Below are positions 29,480 through 39,573 of a DNA stretch of 64,000 nt, piece after piece; the first letter of the stretch is position 1; each line of letters starts with the position of its first letter. The position numbers and the translations under genes are program-made. The notes below the pieces were generated by a model. The model worked only from the letters and a program-made list of their open reading frames with translations, did not search any database and had not been told where the DNA came from. Source of the stretch: Spinellus fusiger (lineage: Eukaryota; Mucoromycota; Mucoromycetes; Mucorales; Phycomycetaceae); NCBI GenBank assembly GCA_025094145.1, contig JALLLS010000010.1, forward strand, positions 558,001-622,000, read 5' to 3'.

Positions 29480-32400
29480 TTACTGGGGTGGATATCCAGC
29501 AGTGGGCTGTCCATTACGCATAGGTGGCTGTTGGTGTTGGTGCTGTTGGTGCTGGTACTGTTGAGGCTGTATGGGAGGTGGCTGGTGCTGTTGAGGCTGT
29601 ATGGGAGGTGGCTGGTGCTGTTGAGGCTGCATAGGATGTGGCTGGTGCTGTTGAGGCTGCATAGGATGTGGCTGGTGCTGTTGAGGCTGCATAGGAGGTG
29701 GCTGGTGCTGTTGAGGCTGCATAGGAGGTGGCTGGTGCTGTTGAGGCTGCATAGGAGGCTGAGGTTGCTGCTGTTGTTGATACATCATATGTTGACCCAA
29801 GGTAGTAGGAGGAGGAGGGGTAACTCTTACACCAGCAGAAGGAGCAAACTGGCCTGCTGGTCTTTGTGGCTGTCTTGAGAGGGGTGCAGGGGCAGCAGCT
29901 CCCTTGGGTGGTGGTGGTAAAGCACTTGCGCCTTGAGCTGGGGGAGCAGAGACATTTTGCTGGGCAAAATGTTGTTGGGGTGGTGCAGCCATCAAAGCAC
30001 TTGCTGGAGGTGCATTGGGAAAGGGTGACACTACACGCTGAGCTCCTGCTTGCACTGGTTTGGCATTTCTTGCTGCACTGGTGGCAGCCATCATGGGTGG
30101 ATCATTCCATGCACCTGCTGGTTTGGGTGGCGCACTGCTCTTTCCACTAGAAGCAGCCTTGGGAGATGTAACTCCCATAGGAGGAGGAGGAAGAGGAACA
30201 GTGGGTTGGGCACTGGAGTAGTTAAGGAAGGAACTACCTTGGCTGTAATTACTTGAGATGGGTCGGTTGTATGTGTTTGCTGGCTGGCCATAGGCACCAG
30301 TGGGTGGTGGTGCATAGGCACTGGGGGCTGGTTGAGTATAGGTGCTAGTAGGTGTATAGGCACTGGGAGTTGCCTGTCCATAAGTGCCAGCAGGAGGTGC
30401 ATAGGCACTGGGAGTTGCCTGAGTATAGGTGCTGGTGGGTGCATAGGCACTGGGAGTTGCCTGTCCATAAGTACTAGAAGAAGGTGCATACGAACCAGCG
30501 GAGGGTGCATAAGAAGGTGTTGTGTATTGTGTAGTCATTGTGGCTGGAACAGCAGCAGTAGCAGATGGCACATGGGTTCCAAAAGAGCTCATAAGCTGAG
30601 CTTGCTGTTCATGGCCTTGGGCTGCCAAGGTATCAGCACTTTGTCCTTCATTACCACTTGCCAAATGTTGAGATGTAAAGGGGAACACTGTTTGTGTATA
30701 AGCAGCACTGCCCTTTTCAGCATAAGCACGGTAGACACGATCACGGATGACAGGGAGTCTGTCAGAAAGTGACTTTTGATAGCCTGTGGGTGTAAGATCA
30801 ATGTACTTTTGAGCAGTAGACAATTTGCCCTGAGTAGCCAATAGCTCAGCATATTCACAGTACTTATTGTAGAGACGGGCCAGAGGATAGTCATTTGAAG
30901 ATGTCTCTTCTGAAGTCTGTTCAAGTGCCTTGTCTTCATAAGCAATGGCTTGGCGGAAGACAGTGACTTTTTCAATTAACTTCTGAAGACTTGAGCTAAG
31001 ACCAGTCTCCACGGACTTGCTGTTTTCTTCCTCCTGCTCTGTAATCCAGATAGCAGCTACCTTTTGAAGATTACCAGAAGCCAAATAACACAGTGTAGCA
31101 TGGCGTCTGTAAGCCTGTTTCTTCTCGGAATTTTCTTCAGCTGTCTCTCTATCCCATGCCTGTTGCAAACGATCACCCAATGTCTCACACAAAACACCAA
31201 ATTGTTCAGTCTGAGCAAAGGTACATAATACAGCAACGACTGAAGTCCATTCGTCCAGAGTAACTGTCTCCACAACAGAGGAAAGATCTTCACTCATGAT
31301 GCTTTCCAATAAACGCAGGTAGGATGTCTTTTTGGCCTGACGCTCAAAGTATACCTTTTGTGTATGAGCCAATAAATCACCACCACTGCAAATAGCCAAC
31401 AAGAGTGCATCAGAAAGACGATCAGAGTCTAAACACAACTGTACGGCTGATTCGAAATCACCCAAGACAATAGAGCGAGTAATCAGAGTGTCAGTCTCTG
31501 ATACATCTGCTGGGTAAAGCTTCAGGGCTTCACGCTGAATAGCAGGAATAATAGCAGATGGAATAGCTACAGGTGCTTGGAGAGGTGTCTGTTCAGCCTT
31601 GGCAAAGAACTCTTCCTCGGGTGTGGTAACATCGGATATCTGGAAAAGACCAGAGAGCTTGTCTGTCTTTTCTTCATTTGTCTGCTGACTCTCTTCAGTG
31701 GCCTTGTCTTGTGTTATTGCAGGCGTTTCTTCCACCTCCTTGGGAGAAGCACCTTCAGACACACTTTCCACTGTTTCTGGTGTCTCTAATGTCTTGTTAG
31801 CAGTGACGGCAGCAAGAGCAGCAGCTGCCTGACTCTTATCAAAGCCGAGGTGCTTCATCAATTGTTCTCTAGCATCCTCAGCAAACAGTGTACGCAATAC
31901 CTCCCATGCCTCCTTATCATCCACTTCTTGCTTCTCTACAGAGTGGCTGTGACGCTCATCAATCAGCTGTGTTACTGTCTGATGGTTCAAGGCTTCCTCT
32001 AATGCATTTGATCTCTGTACAATCTCTGGATCTGTGACAATGGACTGAATGGCTAATGTACGAGGAATCACTTGGTGAGTAGGAGCAGAACCTGCAGGCA
32101 AGTTGGCCATGGCTTGCTGGCTTGCTTGACCAGCCTTGTTATTGAATACCACTAACTTTCCACCAAAGCCAAAGGATGCACCCACAGGCTTACGAAGCCA
32201 CTTGGGGGGCTGTGTAAGAGCAAATGAAGGGGTCTGAACATTTCCAGCTGTAACAGTATCAAACGGATCATTGGAAATAGGCTGTTGCTTGCTGACTTCT
32301 GCTGCTGATTCATTATTGCTACTGCCTTGAAGGGAGCATACAGTAATCTACAAAAGAATTCGGTAAGTCTACTTCTTTTTCTTCTTTCTCTTTCTTTTAG

Positions 32401-33698
32401 GATAAAAATTTATCCAATTACCTTTCCATCAAAAGAAGCAGAAGCAAGCAAGTCAGGGTTACGAGGACACCACTCAGCTTGGAATGTCCAGTTGCTGCTC
32501 TGAGAAAGCTCTCCCAACAGCTCACCTGAACGAGGGTTCCAGCACAGAGTTCTGCAATCCTTACTGCAAGACATAAGCAGATCTGCATCCTGTTGACACC
32601 AGGATACACCTGTAATGCCTTTCTGATGTCCTGACAATGTCTTTTCGGGAGAATGGGCATGACGGAGATCCCAGAGAGTAATGATAGGATTGTTATCGTC
32701 TTCAGAAGCAGCCACCAATTGAGTAGCCTAGAAGAGAGTAAGAAAAGAAAAAAGGAAGCCTCTCTGTTGCTTACTTACAGCATCAGGATGCCATGCCACA
32801 GCACTTGTGCCTCTTCTTCCAACATTTCCAGCATGTTGACCTGTGTAGCTAAGAGACATGACTTCTTTACGACTACGAAGATCCCAAACGACAGTGTAGC
32901 CAGTAGTAGAAGAAGTAGCAAGAATATGAGCAACTTGATTGTTCCATCCTACACTTGTAATGTCATCGAGTTTGTTGGAGCGTGCTGCACCAGGATTGTG
33001 GGGTTTGTTGGGTGTAGACAAGTCCCAGATGTACACCTAATAGGTCCAACTGTGGTGAATAATAGCCGTTCTTCTCTTCTCTTCTCTTTTCTCTCTTCCT
33101 TCTATACCTCATTGTTACTACCAACAGAAGCCAGGAGATTGGTCTGAATGGGATTAAAGTCTAATCCACGGATCGTTCCAGTGTGTGTAGAGCTTCTTGA
33201 TATAAGACACGCATCGGCACTATACATACATACAGATGTATAAATATATAAATATATATTTGTAAATATAAATAGAATACTGGGCATGCTCTATTGTGAG
33301 GTGTTTGTTGGATGCCTTACCTCTGATTGTTAAGAATAGCACTGGGATCCCATAATTCAAGTTCACCACTCTCCATACCACCCACAATAATACCAGAAGG
33401 CTTCTCTGCAGTCATATGTCCCCAGGCAAGTGTATTGAATCTAGACAGTCGTCTGGATAAGGATGCCTTGCTCCCATTGCTCTTACCTTGCATTTGTGCT
33501 AACCTTTCCTGCTGAAGCTAATGACTGAACACCCTGTGAGTGTGCCAAGTCCAATGTGAACAGTTCTAGTTCAGACGCGTTTGAAAATGAGTCATCTAAT
33601 GCACCAGACACTGTGCCTGCTGCAATAATGGGAGATTGCTGTCCTGGACCCCATGCAAAAGTAGCAGTTCGGTGTATTTCGTTTATTTTCTTGGCCAT
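29480..33698 (-). CDS. SEC31: COPII outer coat protein Sec31
   Basis: Sec31 pairs with Sec13 to form the outer cage of COPII vesicles at ER exit sites. Six exons: 33698-33487, 33440-33321, 33219-33108, 33036-32779, 32727-32422 and 32347-29480, about 1291 aa. The start (MAKKINEIHRTATFAWGPG) is the usual Sec31 N-terminus. The WD40 propeller follows (FNTLAWGHMT, GGMESGELELWDP, IRGLDFNPIQTNLLASVGS, YIWDLSTPNKP, GVSWCQQDADLLMSCSKD, AEWCPRNPDLLASASFDG), then PPKWLRKPVGASFGFGGKLV, the helical solenoid (about residues 500-800) and a long Pro/Gln/Ala-rich region. That region contains SAYAPTSTYTQATP-type repeats and, at the very end, a 10-residue QPQQHQPPPM repeat. The SRA1-like C-terminal domain usual in Sec31 is not seen before the stop or downstream. 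Confidence 0.95.
29557..29760. repeat. 30-bp minisatellite in SEC31
   Basis: About seven tandem copies of a 30-bp unit; on the minus strand each encodes QPQQHQPPPM or a variant (PHPM, PPIQ). In frame with SEC31. Confidence 0.9.
30290..30510. repeat. In-frame SAYAP/TYxQATP repeat in SEC31
   Basis: Imperfect tandem units encoding PSAYAPTSTYTQAT-like sequence in the proline-rich region of Sec31. Confidence 0.8.
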
Positions 33699-34298
33699 TG
33701 TATGAACTTTTATCTTCTTTTAATAGTTTACTAAGCCTGAAATAGCACAGAAAGAGTGAATGAGCAAAACAACTGGCAATGAGCAGTGGTGTACCTGATG
33801 AGGATGATGGAGGACCAAAAATCCACTTAAGCGTAAGATAGTGATATGAGTTCTACGACGTGTAGCGCACTGGATTGCTCTGGGATTCAAAAAGTTATGA
33901 TGTCATAGAGTGCCATAAGTTACATTTATGGAGGACCTCCTTATTGCTTGCCATGAAAAAGAGAGTCACACTTTGCTTCTTTCTCTTGTATATTTCTATT
34001 TGGCTTATACAAAGGGCATCTCCTTGAAAGTAGGACTGCTTTTCATTCCGTTGGCTCCCCCTTTTTCTTCTTTCTATTTTCCACTAAAGTTACCTTTTTA
34101 TTTTTTAAAAAAAAGAAGTTTGTCCTATCAGCGTGTGTCGGTCCTCTCATGTGGTATCACGATTAGACTAAATTAAGGATAGGGAGAGTCAAGGGTAGTT
34201 AGAAGTGAGTTTTCTTGTTTTTTTTTTGTTTTTTTGTTTTGTTTTGGTTATTCTTCTGTTATTGTTATTTCTTTATGGGAACAAGTTGTTTTTTACGT
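33699..34298. other. Divergent intergenic region
   Basis: Shared 5' side of SEC31 (-) and the 34299-35172 gene (+). An ORF at 33928-34176 begins MEDLLIACHEKESHTLLLSL and could supply an alternative first exon of the next gene (phase fits a GTAGGA donor after ISLK), but the intron would be unusually long. Confidence 0.4.
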
Positions 34299-35172
34299 AT
34301 GGAGGAAGATCCTATTAAGAATACAAGGTACCAGAGAACCTATGCCCAATGCATGTTCTGATAGGAAAGCACTTTGTTGGATTTTGTGCTTCTTCAGATA
34401 CAGCAGAAAAGAAGGGCTATAGAGCAACTCCAACTGGGTCAGGGATTTGTAGAGGCAGTCCATCCCTGGGCTCTTGTCTTTGTTTCTACCACAAAGCATT
34501 TGGAGGTAGTATTGAGAGAGAGAATGAAAGAGAGGCAATATTTAGATGCAATTCGTATTTGGTAAGCTGCTGGTAGTAGAATAGAACTCAAAAGTAACCT
34601 TTCAAGCCATACAGAGACTATCCATCAACTAAAGGCAATGCTGTGTGCCTTTCATATTCATCCAGAAGGCAGTGGCAATAGCAATAATCTATTAGAATGG
34701 ATAGAACTAGAGAAAGAAGGCCAACCACCATGTGTTATTGTGGTGGTGGATCTTCTAGAGTTCCAGATTAACAGTGCCAGGGCATACTCTAGTACAAGAC
34801 TGGGTCCTGGAATAGCGACGGAAGCAATGTACCTACCAGAAACAAGCGGACAAACGGGTGCTGATCCCAAGCGCTATCTTCAAATCAAGTATAGACTTTC
34901 TCTTCATCACAAGAAAATTAACCCAGAAGTGTAGCTTAGCACATCTGAGTCACATCCTTGCTGCATTAGAAGAAGCCCGTCACTATCTTATCACATATGC
35001 CAAACAGCGATGGGAGAACAGAGTGGGATTGGTATTGGGTGGTACAACTGACTTGCTCATTACAGATAATCACTGTTTGAGAGAACTCAATGAAGAGTTG
35101 AGTGAAGGAGAGCAACTTTATCTCTCCCAGATCTATCACATTCTCTCGCATCATATAGAGAGAATTGTATAA
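34299..35172 (+). CDS. Unrecognised spliced gene, about 230 aa
   Basis: Three well-supported segments share one frame after splicing: one ending at 34561 (RAIEQLQLGQGFVEAVHPW ... YLDAIRI), then 34607-34888 and 34935-35172. The 34889-34934 intron joins KRYLQI to NLAHLSHILAALEEARHYL cleanly. The first exon is uncertain. An ATG at 34299 with a donor at 34328 and an acceptor at 34411 gives 232 aa in frame, but a stronger-looking acceptor (TTCTTCAG at 34397) does not fit that phase. The protein is mixed helical with no signal peptide, membrane segment or repeats. It contains VIVVVDLLEFQIN and ends LYLSQIYHILSHHIERIV. I do not recognise the family. The 5' portion is divergent from SEC31. Confidence 0.55.
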
Positions 35173-38100
35173 GAAATTGCACAAGGGATTGTAGAGGGAA
35201 TTTATGGCATCTTTATTAAAGACAAACATTGAATTCAAGCAACGATATTCTAGAGTGATCTCAAGGAAATCCTAAATGATAAGAATAGCAAGGATTATAT
35301 ACTCTTATAAATAGCCATTGGAGACAAACTACAACTCCACCATTGTTCAAAAGGTGTCTATAACCTCAGTCTTTTATTATGAAATAAGCGGGTGTTACAG
35401 AAGAGAAACATCTTGGTTGTTTCTTCTTTTGTTTGTTTTTACTTTATGATCTTAGCATGTGTCTTGAAGAATTTTAATTGGATCAATGCATTGCGAGAGG
35501 GATTTTGTGGAAGGTTCAAAACTTGAGTTCTGTAATGCAAACCATTCTATCACTGATAGATAAAAAGCACAGACGACTCAACAGAGGCTGACTTTACATT
35601 TTTAATAGGCATAAACTTTATTTTGTAGATTCTTAAAAAGTGTACATTGATGTCATCTTTTATGTTTGAAACAGCAACAACAATAGTGAGGCTATTTATT
35701 ATATACCACTAGTCAATGAAAAACAGTAATAAAAACAAAAACAGTAATAAAAAGAACTGCACCTAATATTATAGAGGAAAAAAGGCATTTAAACATAGAA
35801 ACAGTCTAATTTTCTTGGTCTTACATCCTTCCTATTTATATATTTATATATATTCTAATTCAAGTAAACATACTATAATACAAGCACTATAGTATTATCT
35901 AATAAACTAAGAATATGTGGAGTCGTGTGTAGAATAGAGTTTAAAAGATTAACAAGAAAAATATGAAAAGCTTACAAAGTGACAAGTTTAGAGAAGAGAG
36001 GCGTAGATGTCTGTACTAAATTAGTTGTTCCAGCTTAGTTTGAACTTGAAACTAATTCTGTCAGTGAATTCAACACTGATCTCTATCCACTCACTCTAGT
36101 CAGAGCTCATCAACCCTTCAGAAAGAGATGGAAATAATAGTCATTATCTATGACTAATTTAATAACAATAGCTATAGTATTATAAAATAACAACAATATA
36201 AAAATAGGTTAAACTGTAGTATTCTGTCATTCATATGAATAATCTCAGTTTGGACAAGGTTACTGGAAGAAATACAGAATTAATCAAATCTACCCACCCG
36301 ATGGATTACATTCTTTCAAAGTCTCATGGTCCTATGGAGAAGGCAGTAATAATGATACAACTCTAGACACGGATAGTGCTCTATTCAGTATAGCTACTTA
36401 GACAGTGCACTTGAACAAGAACTTGTAGGCTATTTATGTTCTTTCTTGAAGAAGAAACCAACTCTTTGTCAAGCGCCTATTCATGTTAATATTGCTGTTT
36501 CTGTCTGATTTTACAAATCTATTCTTCTTTATTGGTATTGAAATAAGTTTCACCGCCTATTTCTGTTGAACGTAGGGCACTCCATTTTACAACAGGAACT
36601 CATTTGAGACATTAGAATGACACTTGATTGAGTGGCGTATAAGTACAAAATAGAAATAGGACAGAACTCCACCTGAGTTGCTTGTGTGGTGTTATTGGGC
36701 TATTATCTGAGCTGTTGTGTCTTTGTGATAGTGATAGATTCCTGCAGAGTAAAAGAATGAGTAAAAGAATCATACAAATGTGAAAAAGAAAAAGATATAT
36801 TTAGACATACATAAGTAACTTTCTGCTGTATTTAGAAGATAAGCGTCTTTTACTAATCAAATTATGTTACAGCTCTGCTTTAGGCTGTTTGTTGGTATTG
36901 TAATACTATGGGTAATTGTTAATTCAGTGACACTGTAATTGTCATGGAGACCTTTCTCCACCTCAACCCAGCAGTTGCTATGGATACTGTCTTCGGAGAT
37001 TGGAGGTTAATTGATTCAATATTGATTCTAATCAACCAAAACATCTGTGGTAATCATATTGAGTCTCCCTTAAAACAGGCAGATGTAGCTATTTTTCATT
37101 TTATGCTGGTTAACCAATGACTATTTTTATAAATAAAAGTTTTTACTGCTTAGGATAATATAGGCTAATGCTGGAAAAGGTATCTATTGGAATGATTGAC
37201 AGACTTTATTATCATTCATTAATGTTATTATTATCATCATCATTTAATACTCTCTTGTTATTCGATGTTGTAAGTAGATGGTCTAAAGTCATTAATTAAT
37301 AATAGAGAAAGTGTTCAAGAAGTAGAAGAATAAAATAGAATAGAATATGAAAGAAAACCAAGTAAGCCCATCTAGACCCAGAAGCTTCTATAATAAAAGC
37401 ATAGATTTTAAAGTTAAAAAAATCATGATTATAAGATATTTATGTCATAGAACTGACTATAATATTTGCTGGATAGTATTCAATAGCTTACTTATAATAA
37501 ACGACGCACACAGGGAACATTATGGATATACTCTTTCTCATTATTGATATCATAAAACTGTGTTTAAGATGCACAGTGGCGCTACTAATCTATTTTCCAT
37601 AGTCTAATCGATACATATTTACAATAAAGGTATTAAAGAATCAGGCCATAGTGTCATCTTTTTTATGGTAGTATTTGTTTTTAGAGGTGATAGAAAACTC
37701 TTCTATGGTTTGTGTTTAAAGTATCTTTACACTTTTTGCCAAGAGAGTATTCTTCCTAACTGATCACCGACATCTCGGAATATGCTTATGGCTTCAATAA
37801 ATGTAACAAAGACTATTATAAATTTTCTTTTTTTTTTTAAAAAAAAATGATAATAATAATAATAATAATAAAAAACCTGGTTAGCCTTTCATTCTCTTTG
37901 TCTATTCCGAAAGGCACAAGTGGGTGCCATTACTGTTTATGAATTGTATCGAGATGTCAACTTTTAATATATGATTCTAGTCAAATACGATCAGGTTCTT
38001 TTGAAGTATAAATAGATGCTTTAATCAGTGTATTTGATACTTAGCTTTTCGTATATTGTTTGTTTGAATTCTTAAGAAATAAATTTAATATTCAAGTCCT

Positions 38101-38647
38101 ATCTCTTCTACCCATGCATAACTGATGCAGAAAAATGATTCTCCTAGTTAATATTTTCTTCATTATTTCCTGAATCCATCATGAATTTTTCTGGTGAAAA
38201 TAATACTTTTATTTCCATTTCCTTTTTCATTTCCTTTTTCATTTTTTTTCCCTATTTCTTCCCTATTTTTTCGATTGGCCAAAATGTGCTCACTGTACGA
38301 CTGTTAACATGAACACATTAAAATATTTTTTAACCTGTCCTGTGAATTAATAAGATGCAGCAGCTTTATAAGATGTGTTATTATTGTATTTAGAAGTTCA
38401 TGGAACTCTTTCTTTTACTAAATGTCAATATTAACGCATTTCTTATTCATCGGAAATGATAAAATTTGATGCATTATTGAATTGAATAATATACATTTAT
38501 AGAAATGCACAGGCATAACAAAAACAAAAATTTTCTCCACACCATCTGAGAAAATAAAACAAGTTCTGATAACTTATTCTTTCTAGAGAGATCCATTTTT
38601 CTCGGTGGGAAATTTCACTTGTTCTATAGATCTTTTCAGTTATTTTG
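35173..38647. other. Long AT-rich gene-free region
   Basis: About 3.5 kb with no ORF above chance length, no spliced model, and no tRNA-like fold noticed. It includes T/A homopolymer runs and an AATAAT array (37828-37870). Its right end is the promoter side of the bZIP gene. Confidence 0.6.
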
Positions 38648-38686
38648 ATGGACGGGAATCAGTACTTTTGGAGAAAGGGCCAGTAA
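38648..38686 (+). promoter_or_regulatory. Upstream ORF 1 of the bZIP gene
   Basis: ATG to TAA, 12 codons (MDGNQYFWRKGQ), 222 bp before the main stop-free leader end. Whether it is in the mRNA depends on the transcription start, which is unknown. Confidence 0.45.
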
Positions 38687-38745
38687 AAAGAGGGCGGTCC
38701 AGCCTAATAAGATCACAAATTATTATAAGCCAGCAGTACCCCCAA

Positions 38746-38751
38746 ATGTGA
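38746..38751 (+). promoter_or_regulatory. Minimal upstream ORF 2 (ATG TGA)
   Basis: A start codon followed directly by a stop codon, 157 bp downstream of which lies the main ATG. Such minimal ORFs are known ribosome-stalling elements in some leaders; role here is inference. Confidence 0.45.
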
Positions 38752-38774
38752 TAGTCATAAAAATACATCTCACT

Positions 38775-38781
38775 TATAAAG
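38775..38781 (+). promoter_or_regulatory. Possible TATA box (TATAAAG)
   Basis: TATAAAG 133 bp before the bZIP start codon. If used, only upstream ORF 3 would lie in the transcript. Another weaker TATAAG lies near 38724. Confidence 0.35.
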
Positions 38782-38843
38782 CCCTGGTCACTATCGGAAT
38801 AGCAACTTTATTTAACTCCCCTAGTAGGTCTGTGAAAACGACG

Positions 38844-38861
38844 ATGGCATTTAAGTTTTAA
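38844..38861 (+). promoter_or_regulatory. Upstream ORF 3 of the bZIP gene
   Basis: ATG to TAA, 5 codons (MAFKF), ending 46 bp before the main ATG. It is the upstream ORF most likely to be in the mRNA whichever TATA is used. Confidence 0.55.
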
Positions 38862-38907
38862 AGGACTCGAGATTCTGCTACATTGCTCGTTTCTTCTTTA
38901 TATTCTC

Positions 38908-39573
38908 ATGACTCAAGCTATCCACAACGCAAGCTATACAGACATAATGTTCTCCAAAGCAATTGATCCAAATACTATTGATGAATGGCTGGAATACGAT
39001 CTGATAGAGTCGGGTTTTCTTTCAAAAGAACAATCACCGTCTTCACCTATACCCTTGGGTGTGTCTCATTTTCCTTCTACCGTACTCCCTACTGCTCCTC
39101 CAACGCCCATAGAATCACCTATAGAATCTCTCGATGATTCCATATCAAGTCCTGTCAAAGTATCCCCGGACATATCCAATTCACAACTTGCTTCTTTCCT
39201 CAAGGTAGTGGCTCTCCTAAGGTCTCTGTCCTCAAATAGCCACATGGCAAATCATGCTACACAAAATGCACACTTACGGAGTCTCCAACCCAACCCAACT
39301 GACATTATAACAAAGCGACAAAAAAACACAGATGCAGCACGCAGGTCACGACAGCGTAAACTGTTAAGAATGGAGGCGCTAGAACATAAAGTAAGACAAC
39401 TCGAAATGAACAATCAGCAGCTACAGTCACATATCAAAGCATCAGAGCAACAGAGAAATCAGTCAGCAGCACGAGTAGCATCGGGCAAAGAACGTGTGAA
39501 AGAGCTGGAAGCTCAACTTGCTGCCGTCCATGTCGCGCTTATGGAGACACCCCCTTTCTGCACAAATGATTGA
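38908..39573 (+). CDS. bZIP transcription factor, GCN4/CPC1 type
   Basis: Single-exon, 221 aa. The C-terminal bZIP has basic region KRQKNTDAARRSRQRK (residues 136-151), very close to the Gcn4 basic region, with the invariant Asn and Arg of the N-x-x-A-A-x-x-S-R pattern. A leucine zipper follows with Leu at 158, 165 and 172. The N-terminal half is acidic and Pro/Ser-rich, consistent with an activation domain (IDEWLEYDLIESGFL, residues 24-38). Gcn4-family factors activate amino-acid biosynthesis genes through TGACTCA sites and are controlled by upstream ORFs. Three short upstream ORFs sit in the 260 bp before this start, and a TGACTCA overlaps the ATG itself. Family membership is from sequence; the starvation role is inferred. 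Confidence 0.85.
   Translation: MTQAIHNASYTDIMFSKAIDPNTIDEWLEYDLIESGFLSKEQSPSSPIPLGVSHFPSTVLPTAPPTPIESPIESLDDSISSPVKVSPDISNSQLASFLKVVALLRSLSSNSHMANHATQNAHLRSLQPNPTDIITKRQKNTDAARRSRQRKLLRMEALEHKVRQLEMNNQQLQSHIKASEQQRNQSAARVASGKERVKELEAQLAAVHVALMETPPFCTND

Noticed and set aside
30091..30510. Repeat-derived ORFs in other frames of SEC31
   Set aside because: They arise from the imperfect SAYAP/TYxQ repeat; the true frame is continuous with the WD40 and solenoid regions.
33850..33910. tRNA-like string (GTAGCGCACTGGATTG)
   Set aside because: Resembles a D-arm, but no acceptor stem or GTTCRANNC T-loop follows.
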